Shown: in pieces, positions 7,577 to 16,100 of the stretch
Layout of the letters: each line of letters begins with the position of its first letter
How positions within the stretch are numbered: the first letter of the stretch is position 1
Source of the DNA: CAYGZM01 sp964354365
GTDB taxonomy: Bacteria; Planctomycetota; Phycisphaerae; Sedimentisphaerales; Anaerobacaceae
Length of the DNA: 16,465 nt
Assembly: GCA_964354365.1 (NCBI GenBank)
Contig: CAYGZM010000080.1
Location: forward strand, 1 to 16,465
Direction: 5' to 3'
Notes under the pieces: generated by a model
The model's database searches: none
Told to the model about the DNA's origin: nothing
What the model saw: only the letters and a program-made list of their open reading frames with translations
Made by a program: the position numbers and the translations under genes

Positions 7577-7581
7577 CTCCT
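7577..7581 (-). promoter_or_regulatory. Shine-Dalgarno that fixes the GTG start of the propeller gene
   Basis: On the minus strand AGGAG is followed by an 8-nt A/T-rich spacer and GTG at 7568-7566. There is no alternative ATG nearby upstream in frame, so this site decides the start. Confidence 0.6.
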
Positions 7582-7606
7582 AACGTGAAGGCTAAATCTC
7601 CGGTTC

Positions 7607-7635
7607 AGATTATTGACGGTTCCGATGCGCGTCAA
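7607..7635 (-). promoter_or_regulatory. Predicted promoter of the propeller gene (minus strand)
   Basis: On the minus strand TTGACG (7635-7630) is followed by AATAAT at 15 nt (7614-7609) or by the weaker TAATCT at 17 nt (7612-7607). Transcription would start near 7600, about 30 nt before the GTG. Its -35 box is one arm of an inverted repeat whose other arm is the -35 box of the divergent promoter. The -10 assignment is uncertain. Confidence 0.4.
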
Positions 7636-7636
7636 T
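7612..7636. repeat. Inverted repeat ATTGACG-N11-CGTCAAT between divergent genes
   Basis: ATTGACG (7612-7618) and CGTCAAT (7630-7636) form perfect 7-bp arms around an 11-bp centre. The dyad lies midway in the 103-bp space between the GTG of the propeller gene and the ATG of the DUF4838 gene. Each arm contains the TTGACG -35 box of one of the two opposing promoters. It could be a dimeric regulator's operator, or simply two -35 boxes facing each other. Confidence 0.5.
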
Positions 7637-7642
7637 TACAAT
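7613..7642 (+). promoter_or_regulatory. Predicted sigma70 promoter of the DUF4838 gene
   Basis: TTGACG (7613-7618) and TACAAT (7637-7642) are spaced by 18 nt, and each box matches consensus at five of six positions. Transcription would start near 7650, giving a short leader before the ATG at 7672. It overlaps the opposing promoter almost completely, so polymerase binding in the two directions should be mutually exclusive. Confidence 0.55.
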
Positions 7643-7660
7643 CCATACAGGATATTCGAA

Positions 7661-7664
7661 AGGA
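7661..7664 (+). promoter_or_regulatory. Shine-Dalgarno supporting the ATG at 7672
   Basis: AGGA (in AAAGGA) lies 7 nt before ATG 7672. The frame stays open further upstream to 7537, but that part overlaps the divergent promoters and the start of the neighbouring gene. The ATG at 7672 is followed at once by a good signal peptide. Confidence 0.5.
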
Positions 7665-7671
7665 CACTCTT

Positions 7672-10062
7672 ATGTACAGGTTCGGCATATTTTCTCTGCT
7701 TGCTGGTTTCGTTTTTCCGGCTGTTTGTTTGGCCGACTCTTCCGTTGAAAATAATGATCCAACCGTCGGTTCAAAACTTGTTCTCGTTAAGGATAGCCAA
7801 CCGACTGCGACGATTGTCACCTCCGGTTCACCCACCGAAAACGCCCAAGCTGCAGCACAGGAGCTGCAAAAGTACATCGAAAAGATCAGTGGGGCGAAAT
7901 TGCCTATTGCGAACGATTCCACCCCGCCTTCTGGTTGTGCAGTCCTTGTAGGCCGGAGCAAGTTGACCGATGGGATCCCCGACCTCGATATTCCGTCGGG
8001 GCTAACGAAGAATTTGCGAGAAGAAGGCTTTATCATCCGCACGTACGGCAATCGCCTCGTCTTGGCGGGCAACGACACGGAACCCTACTTGGGAACCCGG
8101 TATGCCGTTATCGAGTTCTTACATAGACTTGGCGTTCGCTGGTTCATGCCAGGAGAAATGGGCGAAGTAATACCAAACATATCGACGGTGACCGTTAGCG
8201 CTATGAATATCACGCAACGTCCCGACTTCCCGGTTCGGGATTTTTGGGAGCATGCCCGCGGGAATATGGCCTCCGAGTGCGCCGAGTGGAAGATTCACAA
8301 CAAGATGAATCCGCGCAGCCATGAAGTTTTCGGCGTTCCCAGCGATGGCTCCGTCTCGAGATACCTGCCTGAAACACTGTTCGCAGAACATCCCGACTGG
8401 TTTGCCCTGAAAAAAGACGGCACTCGCGATAAGGACCATCCTTGTATGACCAGTGAGGGCATGATCAAGCATTTCGTGGAGCGCATCAAGGCTGAAGCTC
8501 AAACCGGAAAGGGCGTCACAGCTTTTGCGCCTGTTGACGGAAACCCTCGCTGTTGGTGCCAAAACTGTGCCGGGCTAGGCAACAGCTTCGACGGCTTTGG
8601 GGCCAATAACAGAGACCCCGAGCCGGAATACTCAATCAGTAATGAATGGTTTTACTTTGTGAATAGGATCCTCACCGACGTCAACCGGGAGTTTCCCGAC
8701 CATATCATTGCGACGAACGGCTATGCAAACCGCGACATCCCGCCTGAGCTGCCACCCGAGATTCCCTTTAATCCCGGAAAGAACCTCACAATAATGTTCG
8801 CCAATATCTGCGCCTGCACAATCCACGCTTACGACGACCCAAAGTGCTGGCAGATGCAGCGCCAGGGCCAAATGATCAGGCAATGGTGCAGGCTCTCAGA
8901 TAAGGTGTGGATTTACAATTACAATTACACGATGCTGGTGCACAAAGGCACAATAACTCCTATGGTCCACCGTATCCGAAGAAATATTCCATTGCTCAAG
9001 GAATGGGGCGTAATAGGTTTCTTTGATCAGGATGAAGCGGACTTCGCATTGACGGGAATTCCGACACGCCTGGTTCGCGCACGGCTGGAATGGGATGTCC
9101 ACACGGACGTCAATTCTGTCCTGCATGATTTTTTCGACAAGTGGTTTGGCGAGGCCGCCGCGTCGATGGAAGCCTACTACGACGCATTGGAAAACGCTTT
9201 TGAGAAGGCGCCTCAGCATGGACACGAGGATGTAATTCTCCGGGCGATATATACCGAGCCGCTCATGTCAAAGCTCGAATTTCACATCCGCGCTGCGGAA
9301 AGAGCTGCAAAGTCCGAAAAGGAGAGAACGCACTTGCATATTGAGCGAGTTGTTTACGATCATCTCTGCGAATTCGTTGCAATGGAAGAGGCCAAACGGA
9401 AGTGTAACTTTGCCGAAGCAGCCAGCCATGCCGGGCGGATGGTGGAGCTGGAAGGTCAGATGAACAAGCTTAGCCCCTTCATGGGCTGGCATCCCTACAG
9501 TGTTTACGACTGCGAGTGGGAGAAAAAGCGGATGGAACAGGCGCTGGCCAAAACGCAGGGTACGGAGGGTACACTTGCAGCGATTCTTCCTGAGAATGCT
9601 CGTTTTCGCACAGACCCGTTTGACGATGGCCTTTATGAGCGTTGGCAGGACCCGGCCACAGATATACGCGAATGGAAACATATCAAGATAAGCTCGGGCT
9701 GGGACGCACAAGGGCTGCATGACGAGAAAGGTCGGCCGTATAAGGGCATAGCATGGTACCAATTCGATGTTGAAGCCCCCGCTGATGTTCAGGGAAAGGG
9801 TGTGCTTCTCTACGGCTTGGCTGTTGTTAATGAAGCGTGGATCTGGATAAACGGCCAATACGCGGGGCATCGGCCCTATAAAATGCCCTGGTTCCGCCCT
9901 CACCAAATAGAGCTTGATGTGAGCAGCTTGCTGAAGCCGGGCCAAAATAATCGAATTACAGTACGGGTCCTATGCAACTTCGACGTTTTCGGCGCCAATG
10001 GTATATATGAGCCGATATTCCTCTACACAAAGCCGCTTTCAAAACCGGTCTCGTCTCAGTAG
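7672..10062 (+). CDS. Exported DUF4838 protein with GH67-N-like and C-terminal jelly-roll domains
   Basis: A 796-aa protein from ATG 7672. Residues 1-22 (MYRFGIFSLLAGFVFPAVCLAD) are a clear signal peptide with an Ala-Asp cleavage region. Residues of about 35-115 resemble the N-terminal domain of alpha-glucuronidases, with AAAQELQKYIEKISGAKLPI and CAVLVGRS. A DUF4838 region follows from about 190 to 480, with the hallmark DGNPRCWCQNC cysteine cluster, EWFYFVNRI and a helical segment. From about 670 to 790 there is a beta-sandwich like the sugar-binding domain of GH2 enzymes (IAWYQFDVEAP, WIWINGQYAGHRPY, LDVSSLLKPGQNNRITVRV). DUF4838 proteins are common in polysaccharide-degradation loci of Planctomycetota, Bacteroidota and Verrucomicrobiota, but I know of no firm activity. 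A uronic-acid-related glycosidase role is suggested by domain similarity only. No truncation is seen. Confidence 0.85.
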   Translation: MYRFGIFSLLAGFVFPAVCLADSSVENNDPTVGSKLVLVKDSQPTATIVTSGSPTENAQAAAQELQKYIEKISGAKLPIANDSTPPSGCAVLVGRSKLTDGIPDLDIPSGLTKNLREEGFIIRTYGNRLVLAGNDTEPYLGTRYAVIEFLHRLGVRWFMPGEMGEVIPNISTVTVSAMNITQRPDFPVRDFWEHARGNMASECAEWKIHNKMNPRSHEVFGVPSDGSVSRYLPETLFAEHPDWFALKKDGTRDKDHPCMTSEGMIKHFVERIKAEAQTGKGVTAFAPVDGNPRCWCQNCAGLGNSFDGFGANNRDPEPEYSISNEWFYFVNRILTDVNREFPDHIIATNGYANRDIPPELPPEIPFNPGKNLTIMFANICACTIHAYDDPKCWQMQRQGQMIRQWCRLSDKVWIYNYNYTMLVHKGTITPMVHRIRRNIPLLKEWGVIGFFDQDEADFALTGIPTRLVRARLEWDVHTDVNSVLHDFFDKWFGEAAASMEAYYDALENAFEKAPQHGHEDVILRAIYTEPLMSKLEFHIRAAERAAKSEKERTHLHIERVVYDHLCEFVAMEEAKRKCNFAEAASHAGRMVELEGQMNKLSPFMGWHPYSVYDCEWEKKRMEQALAKTQGTEGTLAAILPENARFRTDPFDDGLYERWQDPATDIREWKHIKISSGWDAQGLHDEKGRPYKGIAWYQFDVEAPADVQGKGVLLYGLAVVNEAWIWINGQYAGHRPYKMPWFRPHQIELDVSSLLKPGQNNRITVRVLCNFDVFGANGIYEPIFLYTKPLSKPVSSQ

Positions 10063-10140
10063 CCCGGATTCAAGCCTCAATCGGCCAACTCCGGATAGGA
10101 GTGAAACGGCATTACCTACTCATACTGGGCTTTCACGCTG

Positions 10141-12321
10141 TCAATCCGCAAGATGATCTTTGTCCTGCGTCAACCACTCAAGATTGAAGCGGGCGAAAGT
10201 AATCTGCTCATACTGATTCTTCTGCCCGCGTTCGTAGAAGCAGCAGATTGTCATATCGGGGGCAATAGCTAACTCCGAATATGCGGATTTGCCCGGATAC
10301 AGCGTGCGGGAGACCGGCCAAGTGCGACATTCATCGTAACTGAGCCTGATAGTCAAATTCTCTCTCTCGGTCCCTGCGGGACTGGAAAATAACACGCGGT
10401 TCTTTCCTTGATGCTTCCTGTCGGTGAAACGGACGATGCTCGCCTGGCATTTCGGCGCGCTTAATGATTGCTCCAGCTCGACCTTGGACCACGTGAGTCC
10501 CCCGTCGGCGCTCCACGCGCAGGCACGGCGGTTCCCGTCCTCGTAACTTCGAATGTTCAAGTAAACAGAACCGTCCTCGGTCTGGACAGCTTCGCACTCG
10601 TTGGTCTTCCCATCTAAAGCGCCCCCAAGTTTCCAGCTCCTGCCGTTATCATCACTGTATATTACGTGAGAGAAGTACCACTGAGGATTTTCTTTGGCGG
10701 CGTTCTTTATTTTGTGGTCGCAAGGAATGAGCAGCCGCCCTGCGCTGAGCTGAATTCCATGGCCGGGTCCGGTGGCGTACCAAGTCCATTCCCGTTGCGA
10801 CACGGCTTGGGTGATTTCCACCGGCGCCGACCAGGTAGCGCCGTCGTCTGCACTCTTTGTAACAAATACCCTTTCGTTGTTCCGGCAGAACAGCAGCCAG
10901 ATTGTTCCCGTTTGGCGGTCCACCACCGGGCAAGGATTCCCAACAGTGTTATCAGCATCATCCCATATCAGTTGCATTCCCGTCCAGGTTTCGCCGTTAT
11001 CAAGGCTGCGTTTTATCACAAGGTCGATATCCCCTTTGTCTGAGAAGCTGTTCTTGCGAGCCTCACAAATTGCCAGAATAGTCCCTCTATTTGAAACAAC
11101 CAAGGCGGGTATCCGATATGCCTTGTACCCATCCCGGCCGGAAATAAACAGGTCGGTTTCCTGAAGGCCCTTTTCTCCTGAAACTGACGACTCCTTTGCC
11201 AAGCCCTCCACATTTTCTCCGCTTTGTTCACCCCGGTTGATGAATACGATCTCCCACTTGGACAGGCCCGCAACGAAAAGTCGTGCCGTTCTGCCGGCCA
11301 GCTTATCTGTTTCGTACGTTGACGCGTCCGCGCCAACAACCTGCGGATACCACTTGGAATTCTCAAGCTCGCCGGCATCCAGGATTTTTATCGGCCTTGT
11401 CCAGCCGTGTGCATCGGAGAGATTGTCGTTGAAACTTACGTAGATTCCTTCTTGTGTCCAATCTTTGTCTTTCGCGCGATTCAGAAGCATCACCCAGGTA
11501 TTCAGGTGCTTGTTGTAGTGAATAGAAGGGCCCCAGAATGCATCGGCGTCGGACCGATGCCAATCAATAGCCGCCCCGAATATGGGCGAGACGCGGCCGC
11601 CGACACCAGGCTCAGTCCACCTCCCTTGATACCACTTGAAAACCTTGCCCTTCGGCTGAGACAAGTCTTGATAGGCCATCCGCGCCACAGCCACACCCTG
11701 CTCTTTTGTGTCCGCGTGGTAGGTGCTTATGAAGAAGTAGAGGTATTCTTTCCGGCGGTCGGCAACAACAGCAAAATCACCATTGCCTCCGACAAAGTAT
11801 TTGTTGGCCGAGTCAAGATTGTTGGAGCCTTCAGGCGCCTCCAGAACAATACCGAGATCTCGCCACGAAAGCCCGTTGTCCTGCGAAACCATCGTGCCTA
11901 TGCGCGGCGCGGTCCTGTCGGGGGAAAGAGGCGGCTCATTGTGGTACCACATATAGAGCTTGCCGTCGTCGGCCTTATGCGTTGACTCAATCCAGCGCCC
12001 ACCCATTTTCCACCCCGCCTCATTGTCGAAGGTGACTCGCTGTGAGGGGCGGCTGAAGTGAAAGAGGTCCGACCCGGAAGATCGAAAAGGATGGCCTGTC
12101 GAGTAGAACATATACGTTGTTTCTCCATCCCAGTGCGCGGGGCTGCTGCAGTCCACATCGCCGGCAGTGTTGGCATCCGCCGCCCCATGCACCACTCCGG
12201 GAAACTGAAGCCGGGCGGCAGGACGCACAATAACCGAGTACTGCCCCGGGGGCGGATCGTTGCCAAAGCCAGTTATAGGAAACACTGTCAGCCAAAATGA
12301 CCATAACGTCAATATCTTCAC
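10141..12321 (-). CDS. Exported two-propeller protein: GH32/43-like N-terminal propeller fused to a GH33 sialidase
   Basis: 726 aa from GTG 12321, which has AAAGGA nine bases upstream; ATG 12339, six codons earlier, is an alternative. Residues 1-22 (VKILTLWSFWLTVFPITGFGN) look like a signal peptide. Residues of about 30-360 form a propeller resembling GH32/GH43-type proteins (CSSPAHWDGETTYMFYSTG, DGKLYMWYHNE, DAFWGPSIHYNKHLNTWVM). Residues of about 390-720 are a GH33 sialidase: Y402-RIP-405, Asp boxes at 439-446, 490-497, 556-563 and 604-611, arginine triad Arg403, Arg591, Arg653, likely acid/base Asp428, helper Glu575 and nucleophile Tyr681 in AYSEL. The set appears complete, so hydrolysis of a terminal sialic acid or related nonulosonic or octulosonic acid is likely. 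Two catalytic-type propellers in one chain is unusual. The final visible residues are DKDHLAD. It converges with the DUF4838 gene, 78 bp away. Confidence 0.85.
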   Translation of the reverse strand: MKILTLWSFWLTVFPITGFGNDPPPGQYSVIVRPAARLQFPGVVHGAADANTAGDVDCSSPAHWDGETTYMFYSTGHPFRSSGSDLFHFSRPSQRVTFDNEAGWKMGGRWIESTHKADDGKLYMWYHNEPPLSPDRTAPRIGTMVSQDNGLSWRDLGIVLEAPEGSNNLDSANKYFVGGNGDFAVVADRRKEYLYFFISTYHADTKEQGVAVARMAYQDLSQPKGKVFKWYQGRWTEPGVGGRVSPIFGAAIDWHRSDADAFWGPSIHYNKHLNTWVMLLNRAKDKDWTQEGIYVSFNDNLSDAHGWTRPIKILDAGELENSKWYPQVVGADASTYETDKLAGRTARLFVAGLSKWEIVFINRGEQSGENVEGLAKESSVSGEKGLQETDLFISGRDGYKAYRIPALVVSNRGTILAICEARKNSFSDKGDIDLVIKRSLDNGETWTGMQLIWDDADNTVGNPCPVVDRQTGTIWLLFCRNNERVFVTKSADDGATWSAPVEITQAVSQREWTWYATGPGHGIQLSAGRLLIPCDHKIKNAAKENPQWYFSHVIYSDDNGRSWKLGGALDGKTNECEAVQTEDGSVYLNIRSYEDGNRRACAWSADGGLTWSKVELEQSLSAPKCQASIVRFTDRKHQGKNRVLFSSPAGTERENLTIRLSYDECRTWPVSRTLYPGKSAYSELAIAPDMTICCFYERGQKNQYEQITFARFNLEWLTQDKDHLAD

Positions 12322-12330
12322 TGTCTCGTT

Positions 12331-12336
12331 TCCTTT
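12331..12336 (-). promoter_or_regulatory. Shine-Dalgarno of the sialidase
   Basis: AAAGGA on the minus strand lies nine bases from GTG 12321 and directly abuts the alternative ATG 12339, so it cannot serve that ATG. This favours the GTG as the real start. Confidence 0.5.
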
Positions 12337-12354
12337 CATACATACATCGGCGAC

Positions 12355-12367
12355 CCGCATAATGCGG
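12355..12367 (-). repeat. Palindrome CCGCAT-A-ATGCGG in the sialidase leader
   Basis: Two perfect 6-bp arms flank one base, lying about 34 bp upstream of the GTG and about 50 bp downstream of the predicted start of transcription. It could form a small RNA hairpin in the 5' leader or be an operator. Only its symmetry and place support it. Confidence 0.3.
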
Positions 12368-12420
12368 CAAACCAAACGACCCCCTCGGTGCGTAATCGCA
12401 AGGCCGCGAGAGAGTAACCG

Positions 12421-12449
12421 AGTGTAACGATATGTGTTCAGCTTGGCAA
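12421..12449 (-). promoter_or_regulatory. Predicted sigma70 promoter of the sialidase gene
   Basis: On the minus strand TTGCCA (12449-12444) and TACACT (12426-12421) are spaced by exactly 17 nt, matching consensus at five and four of six positions. Transcription would start near 12414 and give a leader of about 90 nt. The promoter overlaps the left end of the decayed glycosidase remnant on the other strand. Confidence 0.45.
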
Positions 12450-12956
12450 GAAAGATGTCCGGTCTGCGACATAGCGCCATTCGGCTTTCAGGTGTCGGAC
12501 ACAAATGGGAGGTGGCATGGTATCCGGTGGTCCGAGCCACGGAAGATCAGACGGGTGGTTGCCCAGTTTGAAGACGACCTGACCCCGCCGGATCCGTGCG
12601 AGGTAACTGTGCAGTACTGGCACAGGGCCTGGAACGATATGCCACTTAAGTGTCCACTCTGGTTTGTCCACGGTCTGCCCGGAGATCGCAATACGATGAG
12701 ACAGCATCCCACCGGCGATATAGATGTAACCGCGGTGGGCCGATGGTTCGCACTACAGCGAAGCGAGCGAGACAGCGACCGGAAACAAAGCCGCTCAAAT
12801 CGAAACGCCGGAACCGTGGATCAACGATTTCTACAAGGCCCATTTGAGGCATCTGCTGTTAACGGCCAACCTTATGAGCGTTTTGACGCCGACAAGGAGT
12901 GGATCGTTTTGACGGGCCCGCTCGACGGACAGCAGGAAATCATCGCAAGGTACTGA
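12432..12956 (+). pseudogene. Decayed remnant of a large secreted glycosidase (N-terminal jelly roll plus pieces of catalytic and C-terminal regions)
   Basis: The open frame looks like a 174-aa protein but reads as fused scraps. About 12460-12645 encodes GRWHGIRWSEPRKIRRVVAQ and then EVTVQYWHRAWN, the pattern of the N-terminal beta-sandwich in large planctomycete glycosidase-like proteins. A second scrap in a different frame (12799-12870) reads ETPEPWINDFYKAHLRHLLL, like the entry of an (alpha/alpha)6 six-hairpin domain. From about 12858, back in the first frame, VNGQPYERFDADKEWIVL and ending EIIARY resemble the usual C-terminal strands of such enzymes. The stretch between, rich in Arg, Ser and Asp, looks non-functional. 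A parent of many hundreds of residues has therefore probably lost its signal peptide and most of its catalytic core by deletion and frameshift. Similarity is judged by eye. A real small protein is the alternative, but there is no good Shine-Dalgarno at 12432. Confidence 0.5.
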
Positions 12957-13019
12957 ATCACAACTGATTCGAACCTGTCTGCGAGATCTCTACGATATGT
13001 ACGCCGGACAACCAAAATC

Positions 13020-13048
13020 TTGACGCCGATAGCGGCAAGGCGTACCAT
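13020..13048 (+). promoter_or_regulatory. Predicted sigma70 promoter of dnaE
   Basis: TTGACG (13020-13025) and TACCAT (13043-13048) are separated by 17 nt, matching consensus at five and four of six positions. Transcription would start near 13055, about 47 nt before the ATG. It gives dnaE its own promoter, separate from the glycan genes. Confidence 0.5.
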
Positions 13049-13101
13049 AGTGTCATCACAAACACGGCTTCGTTACAAACAGAAACGGGACGGCTTGAGC
13101 T

Positions 13102-16100
13102 ATGTTGGGTAAAGGATTTACGCATCTGCATCTGCACAGTCAGTATTCGCTGCTGGACGGGGCGATTACGTTCGACAGGCTGTTGGAGCGCTGCAAGCAG
13201 CTCGAGATGGACTGCGTCGCCGTTACGGACCACGGCAACCTGTTCGGCGTCGTCGAGTTCTACACAAAGGCGATAGCGGCACACATCAAGCCGGTCATCG
13301 GCATCGAGGCATACATTGCTCCCGGCAGCAGGCTGGACAGGACAAAGACGACCATAAGCGATGCGGCATTTCACCTGATACTATTGGCTCAGAATAACAT
13401 CGGCTATCAGAACCTGCTGAAATTGGCGAGTATCGGTTATACGGAGGGGTTTTACTATCGGCCAAGGATCGACAAGGAAACTCTGGCGGAGTTCAACGAG
13501 GGCCTTATCTGCACCTCGGCGTGTTTGAAGGGCCAGGTCGCTGCTGAGATTGCCCGAGGCAATGAGCAGGCCGCGCGCGAGGCGGCCGAGAGCTATCTGA
13601 AGATCTTCGGGCCGCAGCGCTACTTTATTGAGATTCAAAGTCATCAAAGCGACGACCCCGGCGTGCGCCGAGGACTGGTCGATCTGGCAAACAGCCTTGG
13701 AATAGGACTCGTCGCAACCAACGATGTGCACTTTCTCGAGGAGGCCGACCACGAGGCCCATAACTGCCTTTGCGCCATCAGCACCGGCAAGCTGAGCGAC
13801 GCCCCGGACAGGATGATTTACCCGCCGGACGTCTATCTCAAAAGCCCCGACCAGATGCGATCTCTTTTTGTCGATGTGGCCCAGACGTGTGACAATACGC
13901 TGGCGATTGCCGAGCGCTGCAACGTCGAGATCGATCTTAAGACTCGCCACGCGCCGCGATTCGAGCCGGAGGACGGCTCAACGCCTGAGGACTTTCTTAC
14001 GAAGTTGTGCTATGAAGGGGCGAAAGAGCGCTATGGCAAAATTACCGACCGCATAAAAGAGAGGCTCGACAGGGAGCTTGAGGTGATCGAGTCGAAGGGC
14101 TTTGCGAGCTACTTCCTTATTGTGTGGGACTTCTGCAAGTACGCGCACCAGAACAACATCCCCATCGGCGCCAGGGGCAGCGGCGTGGGCACGCTGGCCG
14201 GATACTGCCTGGGCCTGTGCGACGTCGATCCGATTCGATACGATTTGCTCTTCGAGCGGTTCATGGACCCGGAACGCAACGAGATGCCCGATATCGACAT
14301 CGACATCTGCCAGGTCCACCGCGCGCAAATCATCGACTACGTCCGGCGGAAATACGGGCACGTCGCCCAGATAATAACGTTCGGGACGATGAAGGCGCGG
14401 GCGGTGATCCGCGATATATGCAGGGTCATGGGCGTGCCGTTGGGCAACGCGGACAGACTCGCCAAGCTTGTGCCCTTTTCGCTGGATATGACTCTGGATA
14501 AGGCGTTGCAGAGCGAGCCGGAGCTAAAACGGGCTTACGAGAACGACCAGCAGACCAGGAAGGTAATCGACATCGGCAGAAAGCTCGAAGGGCTGGCGCG
14601 GCACGCCTCGGTGCACGCGGCCGGCGTGGTGATAGCCGATGAGCCGTTGACCAATTTCGTGCCCCTCTACAAGGCCCCGGGGTCCGAGGACATTATCACG
14701 CAGTTCGAAGGGCCGATAGTCGAGCGAGTCGGGCTGCTCAAGATGGACTTCCTCGGACTCAAAACGCTCAGCGTGCTGGAGCGGGCAAGGCAGCTCGTCC
14801 GCGAGATTCACGGCGTCGATATCGACTTTGAGAAACTCGACATAGCCGACCGGAAGGTCTTCAAGCTCTTCGCCGAGGGCAGGACAAAGGGCGTCTTCCA
14901 GTTCGAGTCGGGCGGCATGCAGAACATGCTGATAAGGATGAAGCCCGACCGGATAGAAGACCTCATAGCAGCCAACGCCCTCTACAGGCCCGGGCCCATG
15001 ATATTGATCCCTGACTACATCGACCGAAAGCACGGCGCAAAATGGCCCCTGCCGCACCCGATAATGACGGAGGTCCTCCGGGAGACCTACGGCATTATGA
15101 CGTACCAGGAGCAGGTGATGCGGATATGCAATCGGCTGGGCGATATACCGCTGCGCGAGGCCTACAAGCTCATCAAAGCGATAAGCAAGAAAAAGGCGCG
15201 GACCATCGCCAAGGAGCGTGAGAGATTCGTAGCCGGCTGTGCGAACAAGGGCCTGACGCAACAGCAGGCCGAGCAGATATTCGAGCTGATCGAGCGATTT
15301 GCCGGTTATGGCTTCAACAAGAGCCACTCGACCCGCTACGCCTTTATCGCGTACCAGACGGCGTATATGAAAACACACTGGCCCGTCGAATTTATGGCGG
15401 CCCTGCTGACATACGAGATGGACAACACCGACAAGATTGTCGATTACATCGCCGAGTGCAGCCAGATGGGCATCAAGGTTATGGCGCCCGACATAAACGA
15501 AAGCGGGGTCGATTTCACGCCGCTCTACGCCGAGGCCGACGACGGCCGAAAGAAAAAGGCCGTTATACGGTTCGGATTGGCGGCGGTTAAGGGAGTCGGT
15601 GAAAAGGCGGTCGAGCAGATTATCGCCGCCCGCAAGAAGGTCGGCAGGTTCGAGAGCCTGCTCCACTTCTGTGAGAACGCGGACTTGAGGGCGGCGAACA
15701 AGCAGGTCGTCGAGGCGCTCATCAAGGCCGGGGCGTTCGACAGGCTCGGCGGGAACAGGCACCAGATGATGGTCGGCCTGGAGCAGGCAATGGAGAACGG
15801 CGCCAGCCTCCAGGTTGACCGGGCCAACGGACAGATGACGTTTTTCGGCCAGGCAGCCCAGCCCGATTATTCCCAGGACCACAATCGCCTGCCACATGTC
15901 GCACCCTGGCCCGAGCCCCAGATGCTGGCCTACGAAAAAGAGGTCCTCGGATTCTACGTGACCAGCAACCCCCTGAGCCACCACGCCGAGATAATAAACA
16001 TCTACTCCACGCACAACAGCTCGCAATTGAGCGAAGCGACGCAGGAGAAAGAGGTCGTGATCGGCGGAATGATAACAAGGATTAGATACAACCTCACGAA

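Noticed and set aside
7537..7671. Longer start for the DUF4838 protein
   Set aside because: It would run through both divergent promoters and into the neighbouring gene, and it would bury the clear signal peptide that begins at ATG 7672.
10088..10102. Hairpin ACTCC-ggata-GGAGT between the convergent DUF4838 and sialidase genes as a bidirectional terminator
   Set aside because: The stem is only 5 bp and no T-run follows on either strand.
12340..12540. N-terminal extension of the sialidase frame up to position 12540
   Set aside because: The extra residues overlap the predicted promoter and the remnant gene on the other strand, contain no signal peptide, and lie upstream of the Shine-Dalgarno at 12331-12336.
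12964..12984. tRNA-like sequence GATTCGAACC resembling a minus-strand T-loop
   Set aside because: The flanking bases do not form a T-stem, and no acceptor, anticodon or D arm could be found.
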